Assembly: GCF_003994475.1 (NCBI RefSeq)
Contig: NZ_RZNY01000010.1
Coordinates: 124,001 to 188,000, forward strand
Reading direction: 5' to 3'
Origin: Paenibacillus anaericanus
GTDB taxonomy: Bacteria > Bacillota > Bacilli > Paenibacillales > Paenibacillaceae
Length of the DNA: 64,000 nt
Below, one piece after another: positions 50,429-59,640 of this stretch. The position numbers were made by a program, and so were the translations under genes. The first letter of the stretch is position 1; each line of letters opens with the position of its first letter. The notes below the pieces were generated by a model. That model ran no database searches. It was not told where the DNA came from and was given only the letters and a program-made list of their open reading frames with translations.

Positions 50429-51331
50429 ATGGACAACATGCAAATCGAGATTTCAAATCTAAACAAGTTTTATGGGAAGAAACACGCCTTGCAAAATATT
50501 AATCTATCGATTGGTCAAGGTATGTTTGGACTTCTTGGTAGAAATGGTGCAGGGAAAACGACGCTGATGAAAACTCTCGCTACTTTACTGAACAAAAAAA
50601 GCGGTGATATTACGGTTTGTGGAATTCCGATTCAGAATGCGAAGGAAATCTGTCGTATTACGGGCTATCTACCGCAGGAGTTCTCCATGTATCCTAGTAT
50701 GAAAGTGTATGAGGCTATGGATTACCTTGGGGTTCTGTCAGGACTTGACTGCAAAACACGGAAAGGTAGAATACCGGGGCTTCTTGAAAAGGTGAATTTA
50801 GGTGATCATCATCGAACCAAGGTAAAGGCTCTATCGGGCGGGATGAAAAGAAGACTGGGTATCGCTCAAGCTATATTACATGATCCAAAGGTGCTGATCG
50901 TAGATGAACCGACAGCAGGTCTGGATCCTGAGGAACGGATTCGTTTTCGCAATCTACTATGTGAACTTGCCGAGGAACGAATCGTAATTCTTTCCACACA
51001 TATTGTTGGTGACATTGAAGCGACCTGTGAAGATATTGCGATTATGGATAACGGAAAATTGTTATACAAAGGTACGGTCAAAGAACTCACTAGAACGGCT
51101 ACGAATAAGGTCTATACCGCAGAAATAGCGAGAATAGAACTAAATGCATTAAAAGAAAAGTATATCGTGACAGGTATGTTAACCATGGGGGAACGGGTTA
51201 ATGTCCGATTGCTCGCAAATGAACAACCAACCACAAACGCAATCCTTTGTGAGCCTAACATCGAGGACGCTTATATGCTACGTATGCATGAAAGTGGCGT
51301 TGCAGCACACCAACTAGGGGGGAATCTATGA
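50429..51331 (+). CDS. ABC transporter ATP-binding protein
   Basis: 300 aa from the ATG at 50429, after AAGGAGGG; the open frame extends upstream without a site. Walker A GRNGAGKTT (about 37-45), Q loop YLPQEFSMYPSM, signature LSGGMKRRLGIAQA, Walker B VLIVDEPTAGLDPEE, switch LSTHIVGDIE. Resembles ATPases of ABC-2 type exporters and lantibiotic or bacitracin immunity systems. Overlaps the permease by 4 bases. Confidence 0.9.
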   Translation: MDNMQIEISNLNKFYGKKHALQNINLSIGQGMFGLLGRNGAGKTTLMKTLATLLNKKSGDITVCGIPIQNAKEICRITGYLPQEFSMYPSMKVYEAMDYLGVLSGLDCKTRKGRIPGLLEKVNLGDHHRTKVKALSGGMKRRLGIAQAILHDPKVLIVDEPTAGLDPEERIRFRNLLCELAEERIVILSTHIVGDIEATCEDIAIMDNGKLLYKGTVKELTRTATNKVYTAEIARIELNALKEKYIVTGMLTMGERVNVRLLANEQPTTNAILCEPNIEDAYMLRMHESGVAAHQLGGNL

Positions 51332-52623
51332 TGTTCTTGAAAGAATTCAAGAAAACAATCATGAGTCTCACTTATCTAATCTTTGTCGGTATTTTACTGT
51401 TAATGTATGTTACACAATATGAGACTAGTGTAGCAAAAATAGAAGCGCCACAGAAGGGATTACAAAGCTATGGCGTGAAGTATGAAGAGAATAAGGAGAT
51501 CATCATTCCGAATGCTGTTGAATCTTTGTATGGCGAATTCTCGGCTAATTCATATATCGCGTATCCCATAGGATTTTATAAAAATGTGAAGTTAGGAGAC
51601 AAGAAACAAGGTGAAATGGTCGCCATTTTGTCCGAAATGACGGGGATCTCCAAGGACGATTTGATGGCGGACGCAGGTACAGATGGGGCAGGGATTACAT
51701 TTGGTGAAGGTGATATGGTAACAAATGAAAGCGGTGAAATAACATTTACTGTTCCGGGAGAAGGGGAAGGGAAAGAGGTTCTACCTTCGAGAATTTCCAT
51801 TGATCAAAAGCTGACTTACGAACGTTTCCGAGAACTAATGAAGGATGCAGATAAGCTCATTGGCGGAGGCTCTAAGTATAGCAATCTTACGGATTTTGGT
51901 AGTGTTCCTATGACTTATGAAGATGCACTAGTAGAATACAAGGCTATCGTAGAAAAAGATAAAATTACGGGGGCTTTAGCGCGGGTATTCAGTGATTATT
52001 TAGGTATTGTTCTTTCTATATTTCCGGTTTTTGTTGCGGTCGCGTTAGGGTTGAAAGATCGCCGAGCTAAAATACAGGAACTTCTGTACACGAGAAGAAT
52101 ATCTTCCTTCCGATTCATGTTTACTCGTTATTTTGCCATGGTGGCGGCCTTGTTCTTGCCGGTTCTGCTGATGGCACTCTATGTGACAGTTCAAACTGCA
52201 AATCAGTATAGAGGTGTTGATATAGATCTCTTTGCTTTTATCAAATACTCCTGTGGATCTCTGCTACCTTCCATTATGGTATCGGCAGCAGTGGGTGTCT
52301 GCTTGACGGTATTAACAGATACTCCGATTGCAATAGCAGCACAAGGGATTTGGTGGTTTATTGGGATCAATATGGGATTACAGCACATAGACGGTGGTTA
52401 CGGAAGTGATCTTGTCATACGGCATAATAAGGTCGGAAATACAGATGTCTACTTGGACAACTTCAACACACTTGTGATCAATCGAATTAGTTATACACTT
52501 CTGGCTATTGCCCTTGTTGCCTTATCCGTGTGGATCTATGAACTGAAAAGAAGGGGGAAGCTAGATGTTCTCGGTAGTATTAAGAAAATATTCATTCATC
52601 GCAAAGTCGAATCTAAAGCATAA
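51328..52623 (+). CDS. ABC transporter permease with large external loop
   Basis: 431 aa. One N-terminal membrane helix (about 10-27), an external region of about 190 residues (including a Gly/Glu/Thr-rich stretch), then about five helices from residue 225 on. This is the layout of ABC-2 exporter subunits of the ABC-2 membrane_7/YhgE-like kind. The cargo is unknown. The last 59 bases overlap the start of the next gene. Confidence 0.82.
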   Translation: MMFLKEFKKTIMSLTYLIFVGILLLMYVTQYETSVAKIEAPQKGLQSYGVKYEENKEIIIPNAVESLYGEFSANSYIAYPIGFYKNVKLGDKKQGEMVAILSEMTGISKDDLMADAGTDGAGITFGEGDMVTNESGEITFTVPGEGEGKEVLPSRISIDQKLTYERFRELMKDADKLIGGGSKYSNLTDFGSVPMTYEDALVEYKAIVEKDKITGALARVFSDYLGIVLSIFPVFVAVALGLKDRRAKIQELLYTRRISSFRFMFTRYFAMVAALFLPVLLMALYVTVQTANQYRGVDIDLFAFIKYSCGSLLPSIMVSAAVGVCLTVLTDTPIAIAAQGIWWFIGINMGLQHIDGGYGSDLVIRHNKVGNTDVYLDNFNTLVINRISYTLLAIALVALSVWIYELKRRGKLDVLGSIKKIFIHRKVESKA

Positions 52624-53209
52624 TTTTCTAATTCACATATTAACTGCCTTGTTACTTCTTTGTCTCACGCCCTTACTCTTCGGAATAGGCAATCTGGACG
52701 CTGCAGCATCTGCGGTTCCGCTTGAGATGATTGTTGTATTGTTAGGAATCGTTCTGCTGACTCCTATCTTTATGCCAGAACAGCAAAAGGATATACGCGA
52801 GCTTATTGAAACGAAATGTACCTCGCAAAGTGGAATTTATCTCATTCGAATGATCACTTCTGTTACTACTATATTTATAATGATTCTGTGTTTTGCTCTT
52901 TTTATGAGCTTAAATGGTAGCAACTTTCCTGTATTAAAGTATACTATAGGCACTTTTTTCGGTGCCTTTTTCTTAGGTGCTGTTGGGGTGTTTTTCAGTG
53001 GAATCAGTGATAATATTGCGGTCGGTTACATGGTGTCGCTCTTTTATTACGTCTTTAACATGGCAGCAGGGAGTAAGTATCTTGGAAAGCTATTTCTATT
53101 TTCTATGTCAAAGGGTAGTTTTGAGGAAAAGTATTGGCTTATGGGTACTGCGATATTACTGGTTGTTGTCACTTTGTTAATTCAAACTGTGATTAGAAGA
53201 GTGAGATAA
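52565..53209 (+). CDS. Second ABC transporter membrane subunit
   Basis: 214 aa with about six membrane helices and a cytoplasmic loop (EQQKDIRELIETKCTSQSGIYLIR). It overlaps the preceding permease by 59 bases, an unusually long overlap; a later start cannot be ruled out, but the N-terminal KYSFIAKSNLKHNF fits a cytoplasmic lead-in to the first helix. Probably completes the transporter. No named family recognised. Confidence 0.75.
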   Translation: MFSVVLRKYSFIAKSNLKHNFLIHILTALLLLCLTPLLFGIGNLDAAASAVPLEMIVVLLGIVLLTPIFMPEQQKDIRELIETKCTSQSGIYLIRMITSVTTIFIMILCFALFMSLNGSNFPVLKYTIGTFFGAFFLGAVGVFFSGISDNIAVGYMVSLFYYVFNMAAGSKYLGKLFLFSMSKGSFEEKYWLMGTAILLVVVTLLIQTVIRRVR

Positions 53210-53298
53210 GGAAGAAAAACCATTAAAGAGAAGGTATTTTATACAAATTCGTCGAATTTCCAATTATCGTAAAACCTACATTTTAGGAGGTATATATT

Positions 53299-53952
53299 TT
53301 GGATAATTCGACTGGATATTCTGAACAGATCTACAATCATGTTGAAAAGCATGTTGGTACAATTAATAATGTATATAAAGAAATCATACCTGATCATATC
53401 ACAGTAGATATACTAGTAGTTGATCCTACACCTAAACGCAATTATTATACTTTAATTACATCTGGTATGAGTGCATCACCTATGACGGTTCCAGAAGGAG
53501 CGGAGGAATATAGACATGCTGAAGTTATGATATGCCTTCCTCCTACCTGGAAATTGTCAGATGAGGCTTTTAAGGATGAAAGAAATTATTGGCCAATTCG
53601 GGCGCTAAAAGTAATAGCAAAGTTTCCACATGAGTATAATACTTGGCTCTATTTAGGACATACAGTTGCGAATGGTAATCCAGTACAGGCGTATAGTGAT
53701 GATGCATTTTTTCAGGGGATGTTGCTCTGGCTTCCAGAGGTAGAAGATAAAGTAGGTTTCTTTAACTTAAATATTTCCGACGAAAAAGTGGTGCACTTCT
53801 ATAATCTATTTCCGCTATATGCTGAGGAAATGGAATATAAGCTGAAGAATAGTGAGGAAGCCCTAATCAATAAATTTATTAAAGCGGGGGTTAGTGAAGT
53901 TGTGGATATTTCCCGAAAGAATAGCTGCAAGAAAAAATGGGGGCTTTTCTAA
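53299..53952 (+). CDS. SUFU-family (suppressor of fused-like) protein, possible antitoxin/immunity protein
   Basis: 217 aa, TTG start after AGGAGGT. The segments TLITSGMSASPMTVPEG, RHAEVMICLPPTWKL, YWPIRALKVIAKFPHEYNTWLYLGHTV and GMLLWLP are characteristic of bacterial SUFU-domain proteins. Several members, such as YqcF of Bacillus subtilis, neutralise an LXG toxin. No toxin gene is adjacent here, so this one is an orphan. It stands alone between two operons. Confidence 0.82.
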   Translation: MDNSTGYSEQIYNHVEKHVGTINNVYKEIIPDHITVDILVVDPTPKRNYYTLITSGMSASPMTVPEGAEEYRHAEVMICLPPTWKLSDEAFKDERNYWPIRALKVIAKFPHEYNTWLYLGHTVANGNPVQAYSDDAFFQGMLLWLPEVEDKVGFFNLNISDEKVVHFYNLFPLYAEEMEYKLKNSEEALINKFIKAGVSEVVDISRKNSCKKKWGLF

Positions 53953-53989
53953 ACCTAATTGCTAGATCGCATTAAGGAGGGGCATTCCT

Positions 53990-54757
53990 ATGTCAATTTA
54001 CCCGCAAATAGAAGGAACAATTACGGAAATATACTGTAACGAACGGTCTATAACCCTCTACTTCCCTAAGGAATATCATGATCAATCGGATCGACTGTTT
54101 CCTATCCTATTGGTACACGATGGTGCTGAATTATTTCAGGATGTACTAATGGAAATCGAAGAGAATGTAAGAAAAGGAGTTGCAGCCCCTGTTGTCTTAG
54201 CAGGGGTATCCTCAACCGAACGTAATGATGAATATACACCGTGGCCGCACCCGGCTTTAGCAGATAAATTCCCCGCTTTCGCCGGGGAGGGTGTTGCGTA
54301 TTTGGATGCTATAGAAAATGAAATTATTCCTTGTATTCAAAGTCAGTACCGAATATCGATGGATCCTTTGGACCGAGCAATAGGAGGAGCTTCATTAGGC
54401 GGACTTATCTCGTTATATGCGATGTATAAGAAGAATCATCTATTTAAGAAATATATGCTTTTATCTAGTTCACTTTGGTATGAAGGTATTATAGAATTTA
54501 TGTCGTCAGAGCCGTTAGATCCTGCTTTGCAGGCTTATATGTACATCGGTGAAAAGGAAGGCATAACCAAACAAAATATACAAAGACAGATGGTGGCCAA
54601 TAACAAAATAGGTTATCAGATTCTTTGTGATAAGCTACATTCACCGACCAAGCAACTCTGCTTCGAGACTGATCCTGAAGGGGTTCACGATGATCCTTAT
54701 TTTATTAAGTACTTTATCCGCGGATTAGCTATTTTGTTTCCTGGATTAACAAAGTGA
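53990..54757 (+). CDS. Esterase, probable siderophore (enterobactin/bacillibactin-type) esterase
   Basis: 255 aa, cytoplasmic. Esterase D/Fes-like alpha/beta hydrolase: ILLVHDGAELF (oxyanion strand), nucleophile elbow GGASLGGLISLY, TPWPHPALADKF loop, and a His in EGVHDD near the C-terminus. ATG after AAGGAGGGG. It lies immediately upstream of a Fur-controlled siderophore uptake operon that ends with a second esterase of the same superfamily. Likely opens imported ferric siderophores to free iron; inferred from context. Confidence 0.83.
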   Translation: MSIYPQIEGTITEIYCNERSITLYFPKEYHDQSDRLFPILLVHDGAELFQDVLMEIEENVRKGVAAPVVLAGVSSTERNDEYTPWPHPALADKFPAFAGEGVAYLDAIENEIIPCIQSQYRISMDPLDRAIGGASLGGLISLYAMYKKNHLFKKYMLLSSSLWYEGIIEFMSSEPLDPALQAYMYIGEKEGITKQNIQRQMVANNKIGYQILCDKLHSPTKQLCFETDPEGVHDDPYFIKYFIRGLAILFPGLTK

Positions 54758-54778
54758 CAAAATCTCCAAAAAAAATGG

Positions 54779-54807
54779 TTGATAATGATTATCATTATCC
54801 TTATAAT
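54779..54807 (+). promoter_or_regulatory. Sigma-A promoter of the siderophore operon
   Basis: TTGATA (54779-54784), 17-base spacer, TATAAT (54802-54807). The Fur box fills the spacer and part of the -35 box. Confidence 0.85.
54781..54799. promoter_or_regulatory. Fur box
   Basis: GATAATGATTATCATTATC fits the 19-base Fur consensus GATAATGATWATCATTATC at every position and lies inside the promoter, so iron-loaded Fur should shut the operon off. Confidence 0.93.
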
Positions 54808-54843
54808 AATTAACATCAACTATTTTAGGGAGAGAATTTTATA

Positions 54844-55830
54844 ATGAAGAGACTATTTATCGCAGGAACAACTGTATTACTAGCAATGAGCCTTGCAGCA
54901 TGTGGTAGTGATAATAAGAATGAAGCAAATGTTGCCCCGACGGAACCAGCAACAGTTGCCGTAGATAAACCAGCTGTTGAGACAACATCTTCTGAACAAA
55001 CTATAACTTATCTTGGTAAAGACTATACTTTGCCAGCACAAGTGAATAATATTGTTGCAGCAAGTCTGGAATCTATGGAAGATGCTGCGATTTTGGGAGT
55101 TAAACCGGTGGGTGTATTGTCTATTGCTAATGCTATCCCTACATATCTAGAAAAAGAACTTGCGGGCGCGGCTCTTATAGGTGATAAATTCGCTCCAAAT
55201 AATGAAGCTATTTTGGGATTAAATCCGGATGTTATATTAGGAAGTTCTAAATTTGGCGACGAGGTAGCAGGGGCGCTGAACAAAATACAAACCATGATTC
55301 CGTACTCTCATATTTCAACGAATTGGAAAGATAATCTTAACCTTCTTGCCCAATTAACCGGTAAAGAAGCTCAAGCATCTACCATTATTGCAGATTACGA
55401 TACAAAAGCTGCTGAAGCAAAACTTAAAATTAGTGAATCCTTAAAAGATAAGAAAGTAGTTATACTTCGAATTCGTGAAGGTTCCATTTGTGTATATCCT
55501 GCAGGCGTGTATTTGAACCCTATTCTATATGATGATTTGGGCGTAACCATTCCAGATGTCATAGCAAAAACAGAGGCGCAAGCTGAGCTTTCGCTAGAAG
55601 GACTGGCCGACTTGAATCCGGATTATATCTTCCTTCAATTCGAAACGTCTGAGAATACGGATGCACCAAAGGCTCTTGAAAAGTTGTTAGACAATGCAAT
55701 CTTCAAAAGTACGGAAGCAGCTAAAAATAATCATGTTTTCGTAAACGCTATTGATCCACTTGCACAAGGTGGAACAGCTTGGTCTAAAGTTAAGTTCCTC
55801 GATGCAGCGATTGAAAACTTATTGAAATAA
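54844..55830 (+). CDS. Ferric siderophore-binding lipoprotein
   Basis: 328 aa, signal peptide with lipobox SLAAC (Cys near 20). Type III periplasmic-binding fold of the FeuA/YclQ/FhuD group: YTLPAQVNNIVAASLESMEDAAILGVKPVGV, then NNEAILGLNPDVILGSSKFG, the long connecting helix, and the C-terminal domain with DLNPDYIFLQFE. It captures a ferric siderophore at the cell surface for the two FecCD permeases downstream. Which siderophore cannot be told. Confidence 0.92.
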   Translation: MKRLFIAGTTVLLAMSLAACGSDNKNEANVAPTEPATVAVDKPAVETTSSEQTITYLGKDYTLPAQVNNIVAASLESMEDAAILGVKPVGVLSIANAIPTYLEKELAGAALIGDKFAPNNEAILGLNPDVILGSSKFGDEVAGALNKIQTMIPYSHISTNWKDNLNLLAQLTGKEAQASTIIADYDTKAAEAKLKISESLKDKKVVILRIREGSICVYPAGVYLNPILYDDLGVTIPDVIAKTEAQAELSLEGLADLNPDYIFLQFETSENTDAPKALEKLLDNAIFKSTEAAKNNHVFVNAIDPLAQGGTAWSKVKFLDAAIENLLK

Positions 55831-55840
55831 GGTGCGATAT

Positions 55841-56854
55841 ATGAGTACGAAGAAAACGAATTGGATACCAATTATGATATTGGCTATCTCCCCATTCTTC
55901 ATACTCCTCGCCATCGTAATATCAGTTCTATACGGAACAAAGGATATATCTGCACTCACTGCATGGCAAGCGATTACGGAGTTCGATTCCAATAATGTTG
56001 ATCACAATATTATTGTAGGTTCTCGCATTCCTCGCGTAGTCGCTGCTCTACTGGTGGGTGCTTTTTTAGCGGTGGCAGGGGCGATCATGCAAGGGATTAC
56101 AAGAAATTACTTAGCTTCTCCTTCCATTATGGGTGTTAATGACGGATCTGCATTTGTCATTACATTGGCGATAGTCTTTTTCCCAGGCTTGTCCAATTAC
56201 CAAATGATCATTTTATCTATGATCGGTTCGGCACTTGGAGCAGGCTTAGTATTTGGCTTTGGATCAGTTATTCGAAATGGACTATCTCCAGTTAGGCTGG
56301 CGATTATCGGAACTGTTATTGGTACTTTCCTAAGCAGTATCGCTTCGGCAATCGCATTGTTCAATCAAGTTTCGCAAACGGTTAGCATTTGGTACAATGC
56401 CAAAATTCATGCTGTTGATGTTGATATGTTAAGGATTGCCATTCCTTTTGGTATCATCGGGCTATTACTGGCATTGTTCACTTCCAAATCGGTAACCGTC
56501 GCTTCACTTGGGGAAGATATAGCGGTTGGACTAGGACAAAGAACCAAATGGGTTAAGGCGCTAAGCATGTTAGCTGTCGTATTCTTGACGGGAACGTCCG
56601 TGGCTCTAGTAGGGAAAATCGCTTTTGTTGGACTTGTGATCCCGCATATTGTCAGATTTATAGTGGGAGTAGATTATCGTTATGTTATTCCGTGTTCGGC
56701 GGTAGTCGGATCTATATTTCTTGCCTTCTGTGATATTATAAGTCGCTTCATCAATTACCCGTTCGAAACGCCAATTGGAATTGTCACCGCAGTCATTGGT
56801 GTACCCTTCTTTCTCTATCTAATTCGCACTAAAGGAGGGGAGAAGAGTGCTTAG
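55841..56854 (+). CDS. Siderophore ABC permease, FecCD family (subunit 1)
   Basis: About 337 aa from the ATG at 55841, after AAGGTG; a GTG three codons upstream is less likely. FecCD family with about nine helices. Family blocks: SRIPRVVAALLVGAFLAVAGAIMQGITRNYLASPSIMG, SLGEDIAVGLGQRTKWVK and the coupling region FVGLVIPHIVRFIVG. It overlaps the next permease by 8 bases. Confidence 0.93.
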   Translation: MSTKKTNWIPIMILAISPFFILLAIVISVLYGTKDISALTAWQAITEFDSNNVDHNIIVGSRIPRVVAALLVGAFLAVAGAIMQGITRNYLASPSIMGVNDGSAFVITLAIVFFPGLSNYQMIILSMIGSALGAGLVFGFGSVIRNGLSPVRLAIIGTVIGTFLSSIASAIALFNQVSQTVSIWYNAKIHAVDVDMLRIAIPFGIIGLLLALFTSKSVTVASLGEDIAVGLGQRTKWVKALSMLAVVFLTGTSVALVGKIAFVGLVIPHIVRFIVGVDYRYVIPCSAVVGSIFLAFCDIISRFINYPFETPIGIVTAVIGVPFFLYLIRTKGGEKSA

Positions 56855-57872
56855 AACAAATCGCTTTTTACTGACCTTATTTGTGATCTTTCTTTTAACA
56901 TTTGGGGCATTTTATCTCCATATAACGAATGGTTCGTTTGATATGAGCATTTGGGATGTCATCAAAACCTTGTTGCGCATTGACCCTAACCCTAAACATG
57001 ATCTCGTTATTTTTGAATTTAGACTTCCACGTATTGTTATTGCTATGCTCGTCGGAATTGGGCTTGGTATTGCCGGGACAGTGATGCAGGGAGTAACACG
57101 AAACGGTCTAGCTGATCCGGGCATTTTAGGTATTAACGCTGGGGCTGGAGCCTCCATTGTTCTATTCTTACTTCTCTTCCAAATGAAAGCTAAGCACATT
57201 ACAGATGGTAGTTGGACATCTACTATGATGATGCCCCTTTTTGGTTTTGTAGGAGGAGCACTTGCAGCAGCACTCATCCTGATTTTTTCACGTAAAAATG
57301 GTCGAATGGATATGCAACGTTTGATTTTAACGGGAATTTCCATTAATAGTGGCTTTGGGGCGCTATCGATGTATATTTCCTTAAAAATGAATCCTCAGGA
57401 TTTCGAGATGGCTGCGGTCTGGATGGTAGGTAGTATATACAATGCGAACTGGATATTCGTGTTGTCCATGCTTCCTTGGATCGTAATATTAAGCGTGATT
57501 ATATATCGAAAGTCACATTTACTTGATTATTTTCAGCTTGAAGAAGGAACTGTTACTAGTCTGGGAATTTCCGTTGAGAAGGAAAAAATTATTTTGATTT
57601 TATGCAGTGTAGGGCTCATCAGCGCCTGCGTTTCTGTTTCTGGAAGCATTGGTTTTATCGGATTAATGGCGCCACATATCGCCAGAAGTCTTGTAGGGCT
57701 TCGTCATCGATTGATCATGCCCGTTAGTGCAGGAGTGGGAATGTTTCTATTAATAATCTCGGACTATATTAGTAAAACGGTGTTTGAACCATCGGAATTG
57801 CCAGTTGGTATTGTCGTGTCTATTATAGGCATTCCCTATTTCTTATACTTACTAGTCAAATCAAAGGCATAA
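56847..57872 (+). CDS. Siderophore ABC permease, FecCD family (subunit 2)
   Basis: 341 aa, GTG start after AAAGGAGGGG inside the end of the previous gene. Family blocks: FRLPRIVIAMLVGIGLGIAGTVMQGVTRNGLADPGILG, SLGISVEKEKI and FIGLMAPHIARSLVGLRHR. It forms a heterodimeric channel with the preceding permease, as in FeuBC or YfiZ-YfhA. Confidence 0.93.
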   Translation: MLRTNRFLLTLFVIFLLTFGAFYLHITNGSFDMSIWDVIKTLLRIDPNPKHDLVIFEFRLPRIVIAMLVGIGLGIAGTVMQGVTRNGLADPGILGINAGAGASIVLFLLLFQMKAKHITDGSWTSTMMMPLFGFVGGALAAALILIFSRKNGRMDMQRLILTGISINSGFGALSMYISLKMNPQDFEMAAVWMVGSIYNANWIFVLSMLPWIVILSVIIYRKSHLLDYFQLEEGTVTSLGISVEKEKIILILCSVGLISACVSVSGSIGFIGLMAPHIARSLVGLRHRLIMPVSAGVGMFLLIISDYISKTVFEPSELPVGIVVSIIGIPYFLYLLVKSKA

Positions 57873-57888
57873 GGAGGCTAGACAATAG

Positions 57889-58728
57889 ATGCAGAATGTC
57901 ATACGTATGGAAGACTTGAGCTCAGGTTATGAGAAAAATACGATCTTTGAAAATCTCAATACTTCGATTCAAGCTGGTAAAATAACCACGATTATCGGAC
58001 CTAACGGCTGCGGTAAATCTACCTTGCTGAAAACAATTGGACGGATTTTGCAGCAAAAAAGCGGTAAGGTTTATTTGCAAGAGCAAGATATGCAATTACT
58101 CTCAACGAAGGAAATTGCCAAAAAAATAGCGATTCTCTCTCAGAATCCAATCGCCCCATCGGGGTTAAAAGTCGAAGAACTAATCTCATATGGTCGGTAT
58201 CCACATCGTAAAAATGTCGGAAGGCTCGCTGCAAAGGATCAAGAAGTTATTCAGTGGGCGATGGATATTACACATACGACTGCTTTTAGGGCACGAGATA
58301 TTGAGCAGCTCTCAGGTGGACAGCGGCAAAAAGTATGGCTAGCCATGGCATTAGCGCAGGAGACTAGTATCCTCTTGCTAGATGAACCAACAACCTATTT
58401 AGATATGGCTCACCAGCTTGAAGTATTACAAATTGTCCAAGCGCTAAATGAAGAGCATCAATGTACTATTGTTATGGTACTTCATGATATCAATCATGCT
58501 GCCCGCTTCTCTCATGAACTTATTGCCATGAAAGATGGGACGATTGTCAATCAAGGAAGTCCTTCAAGCATTTTGACAAATGAAGTTATGAGAGCGGTCT
58601 TTCAAATTGATGCGAAAATTATGCAAGATCCAGAAACAGGGACACCTATATGCTACAGCTACGATGTAATTGCAGAAAGGAAGGAAGAAAGCAATGGAAG
58701 TAACAAAACTCGTGCTCTCGCATTGTGA
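57889..58728 (+). CDS. Siderophore ABC transporter ATP-binding protein (FecE/YusV type)
   Basis: 279 aa. Walker A GPNGCGKST (about 37-45), Q loop LSQNPIAPSGLKVEELISYGRYPH typical of FecE-type ATPases, signature LSGGQRQKVWLAMALAQ, Walker B ILLLDEPTTYLDMAHQ, switch LHDINHAARFS. ATP hydrolysis drives siderophore import. The last 35 bases overlap the following esterase gene. Confidence 0.94.
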   Translation: MQNVIRMEDLSSGYEKNTIFENLNTSIQAGKITTIIGPNGCGKSTLLKTIGRILQQKSGKVYLQEQDMQLLSTKEIAKKIAILSQNPIAPSGLKVEELISYGRYPHRKNVGRLAAKDQEVIQWAMDITHTTAFRARDIEQLSGGQRQKVWLAMALAQETSILLLDEPTTYLDMAHQLEVLQIVQALNEEHQCTIVMVLHDINHAARFSHELIAMKDGTIVNQGSPSSILTNEVMRAVFQIDAKIMQDPETGTPICYSYDVIAERKEESNGSNKTRALAL

Positions 58729-59488
58729 TCATTTTCAGTTCCCGTCTCAGAAAGCTAGTTATACCTATGATATACGGGTTTACGTTCCTGAGGGAGAAGT
58801 CCCAACAGGGGGGTATCCCGTATTTTATGTGCTCGATGGTTGCTCCTATTTTCAAATTGCACGTGATGTTGTGCATCTTCAATCTCGAAACGCACCCAGA
58901 ACACATGTTGATAAAGCTATTGTTATTGGAATAGGTCATCAGGAATCGGATACAACAAAGAGAAGATTTTATGACTTTACAGCACCTGCTGATGACTATA
59001 TCTACCCTCCCCGCCTACAAGATAGCGAACTAGGACCACATGGGGGCGCAGTGGACTTTCTTGCTTTTATAGAACAAGAATTGATGCCGTATGTCCAACA
59101 GCATTACCCTATTCATAGTTCAAAGCAGTCTTTGTATGGTCACTCCTTGGGTGGTTACTTTTCATTATGGGTTAAATTTACAAGACCGGAGTTGTTCCAA
59201 ACCTATCTTGCTGTCAGTCCGTCGGTCTGGTGGAACAATCATGAACTAATTCGTTATGCAGAGCAGTTTGCAGCGAATATGATGCCGTCTGAGCACAATA
59301 ATATAATGATCACCGTTGGAGAAGATGAGGGTTTTATGATTGAGGATGCTGACAAACTGAGGGAGATTCTGCAAAAGTATCACCTTACGGTTGGAGCCTA
59401 TGTAGCGCCCGAAGAAAACCATGCCTCCGTTGTTCCTACCACGATGAGCAGAATGTTTCGATTTGGCTGTGCCTCGGTGAAAGAATAA
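58694..59488 (+). CDS. Esterase, probable trilactone siderophore hydrolase (IroE/BesA-like)
   Basis: 264 aa from the ATG at 58694, preceded by AAGGAAGG. Esterase D superfamily: FYVLDGCSYFQIARD, the GHQESDTTKRRFYDFTAP loop typical of IroE/BesA, nucleophile elbow GHSLGGYFSLW and the final His in PEENHASVVP. No signal peptide. Overlap with the ATPase gene shows it is part of the iron uptake operon. It should hydrolyse the imported ferric siderophore. Confidence 0.88.
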   Translation: MEVTKLVLSHCDHFQFPSQKASYTYDIRVYVPEGEVPTGGYPVFYVLDGCSYFQIARDVVHLQSRNAPRTHVDKAIVIGIGHQESDTTKRRFYDFTAPADDYIYPPRLQDSELGPHGGAVDFLAFIEQELMPYVQQHYPIHSSKQSLYGHSLGGYFSLWVKFTRPELFQTYLAVSPSVWWNNHELIRYAEQFAANMMPSEHNNIMITVGEDEGFMIEDADKLREILQKYHLTVGAYVAPEENHASVVPTTMSRMFRFGCASVKE

Positions 59489-59541
59489 TCATCTAGTAGA
59501 AGGTAGCCGGATCGGCAGCCAGAAATACTAATCCTGATAAC

Positions 59542-59583
59542 CCCGAAGTGCAACGCTGCCAGCGTGGCACTTCGGGATTTTTT
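59542..59583 (+). terminator. Terminator of the siderophore operon
   Basis: CCCGAAGTGC and GCACTTCGGG arms, with a second inner stem (ACGCTG/CAGCGT), followed by ATTTTTT. Confidence 0.93.
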
Positions 59584-59611
59584 ATAATAGTGGAGTACAG
59601 TGAGAGCTGGC

Positions 59612-59640
59612 TTGACAGTAAGTTACTTTATCCATATAAT
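59612..59640 (+). promoter_or_regulatory. Strong sigma-A promoter upstream of namA
   Basis: TTGACA (59612-59617), 17-base spacer, TATAAT (59635-59640), both perfect boxes, about 95 bases before the namA start. The leader contains an imperfect ATGCATGAGCATACAT inverted repeat (59643-59658) that could bind the MarR regulator encoded downstream. Confidence 0.8.

Noticed and set aside
53299..53952. SUFU protein together with the preceding ABC unit as a defence or toxin-immunity island.
   Set aside because: No toxin, secretion or other immunity gene is present, and a separate ribosome site and gap suggest an independent gene.
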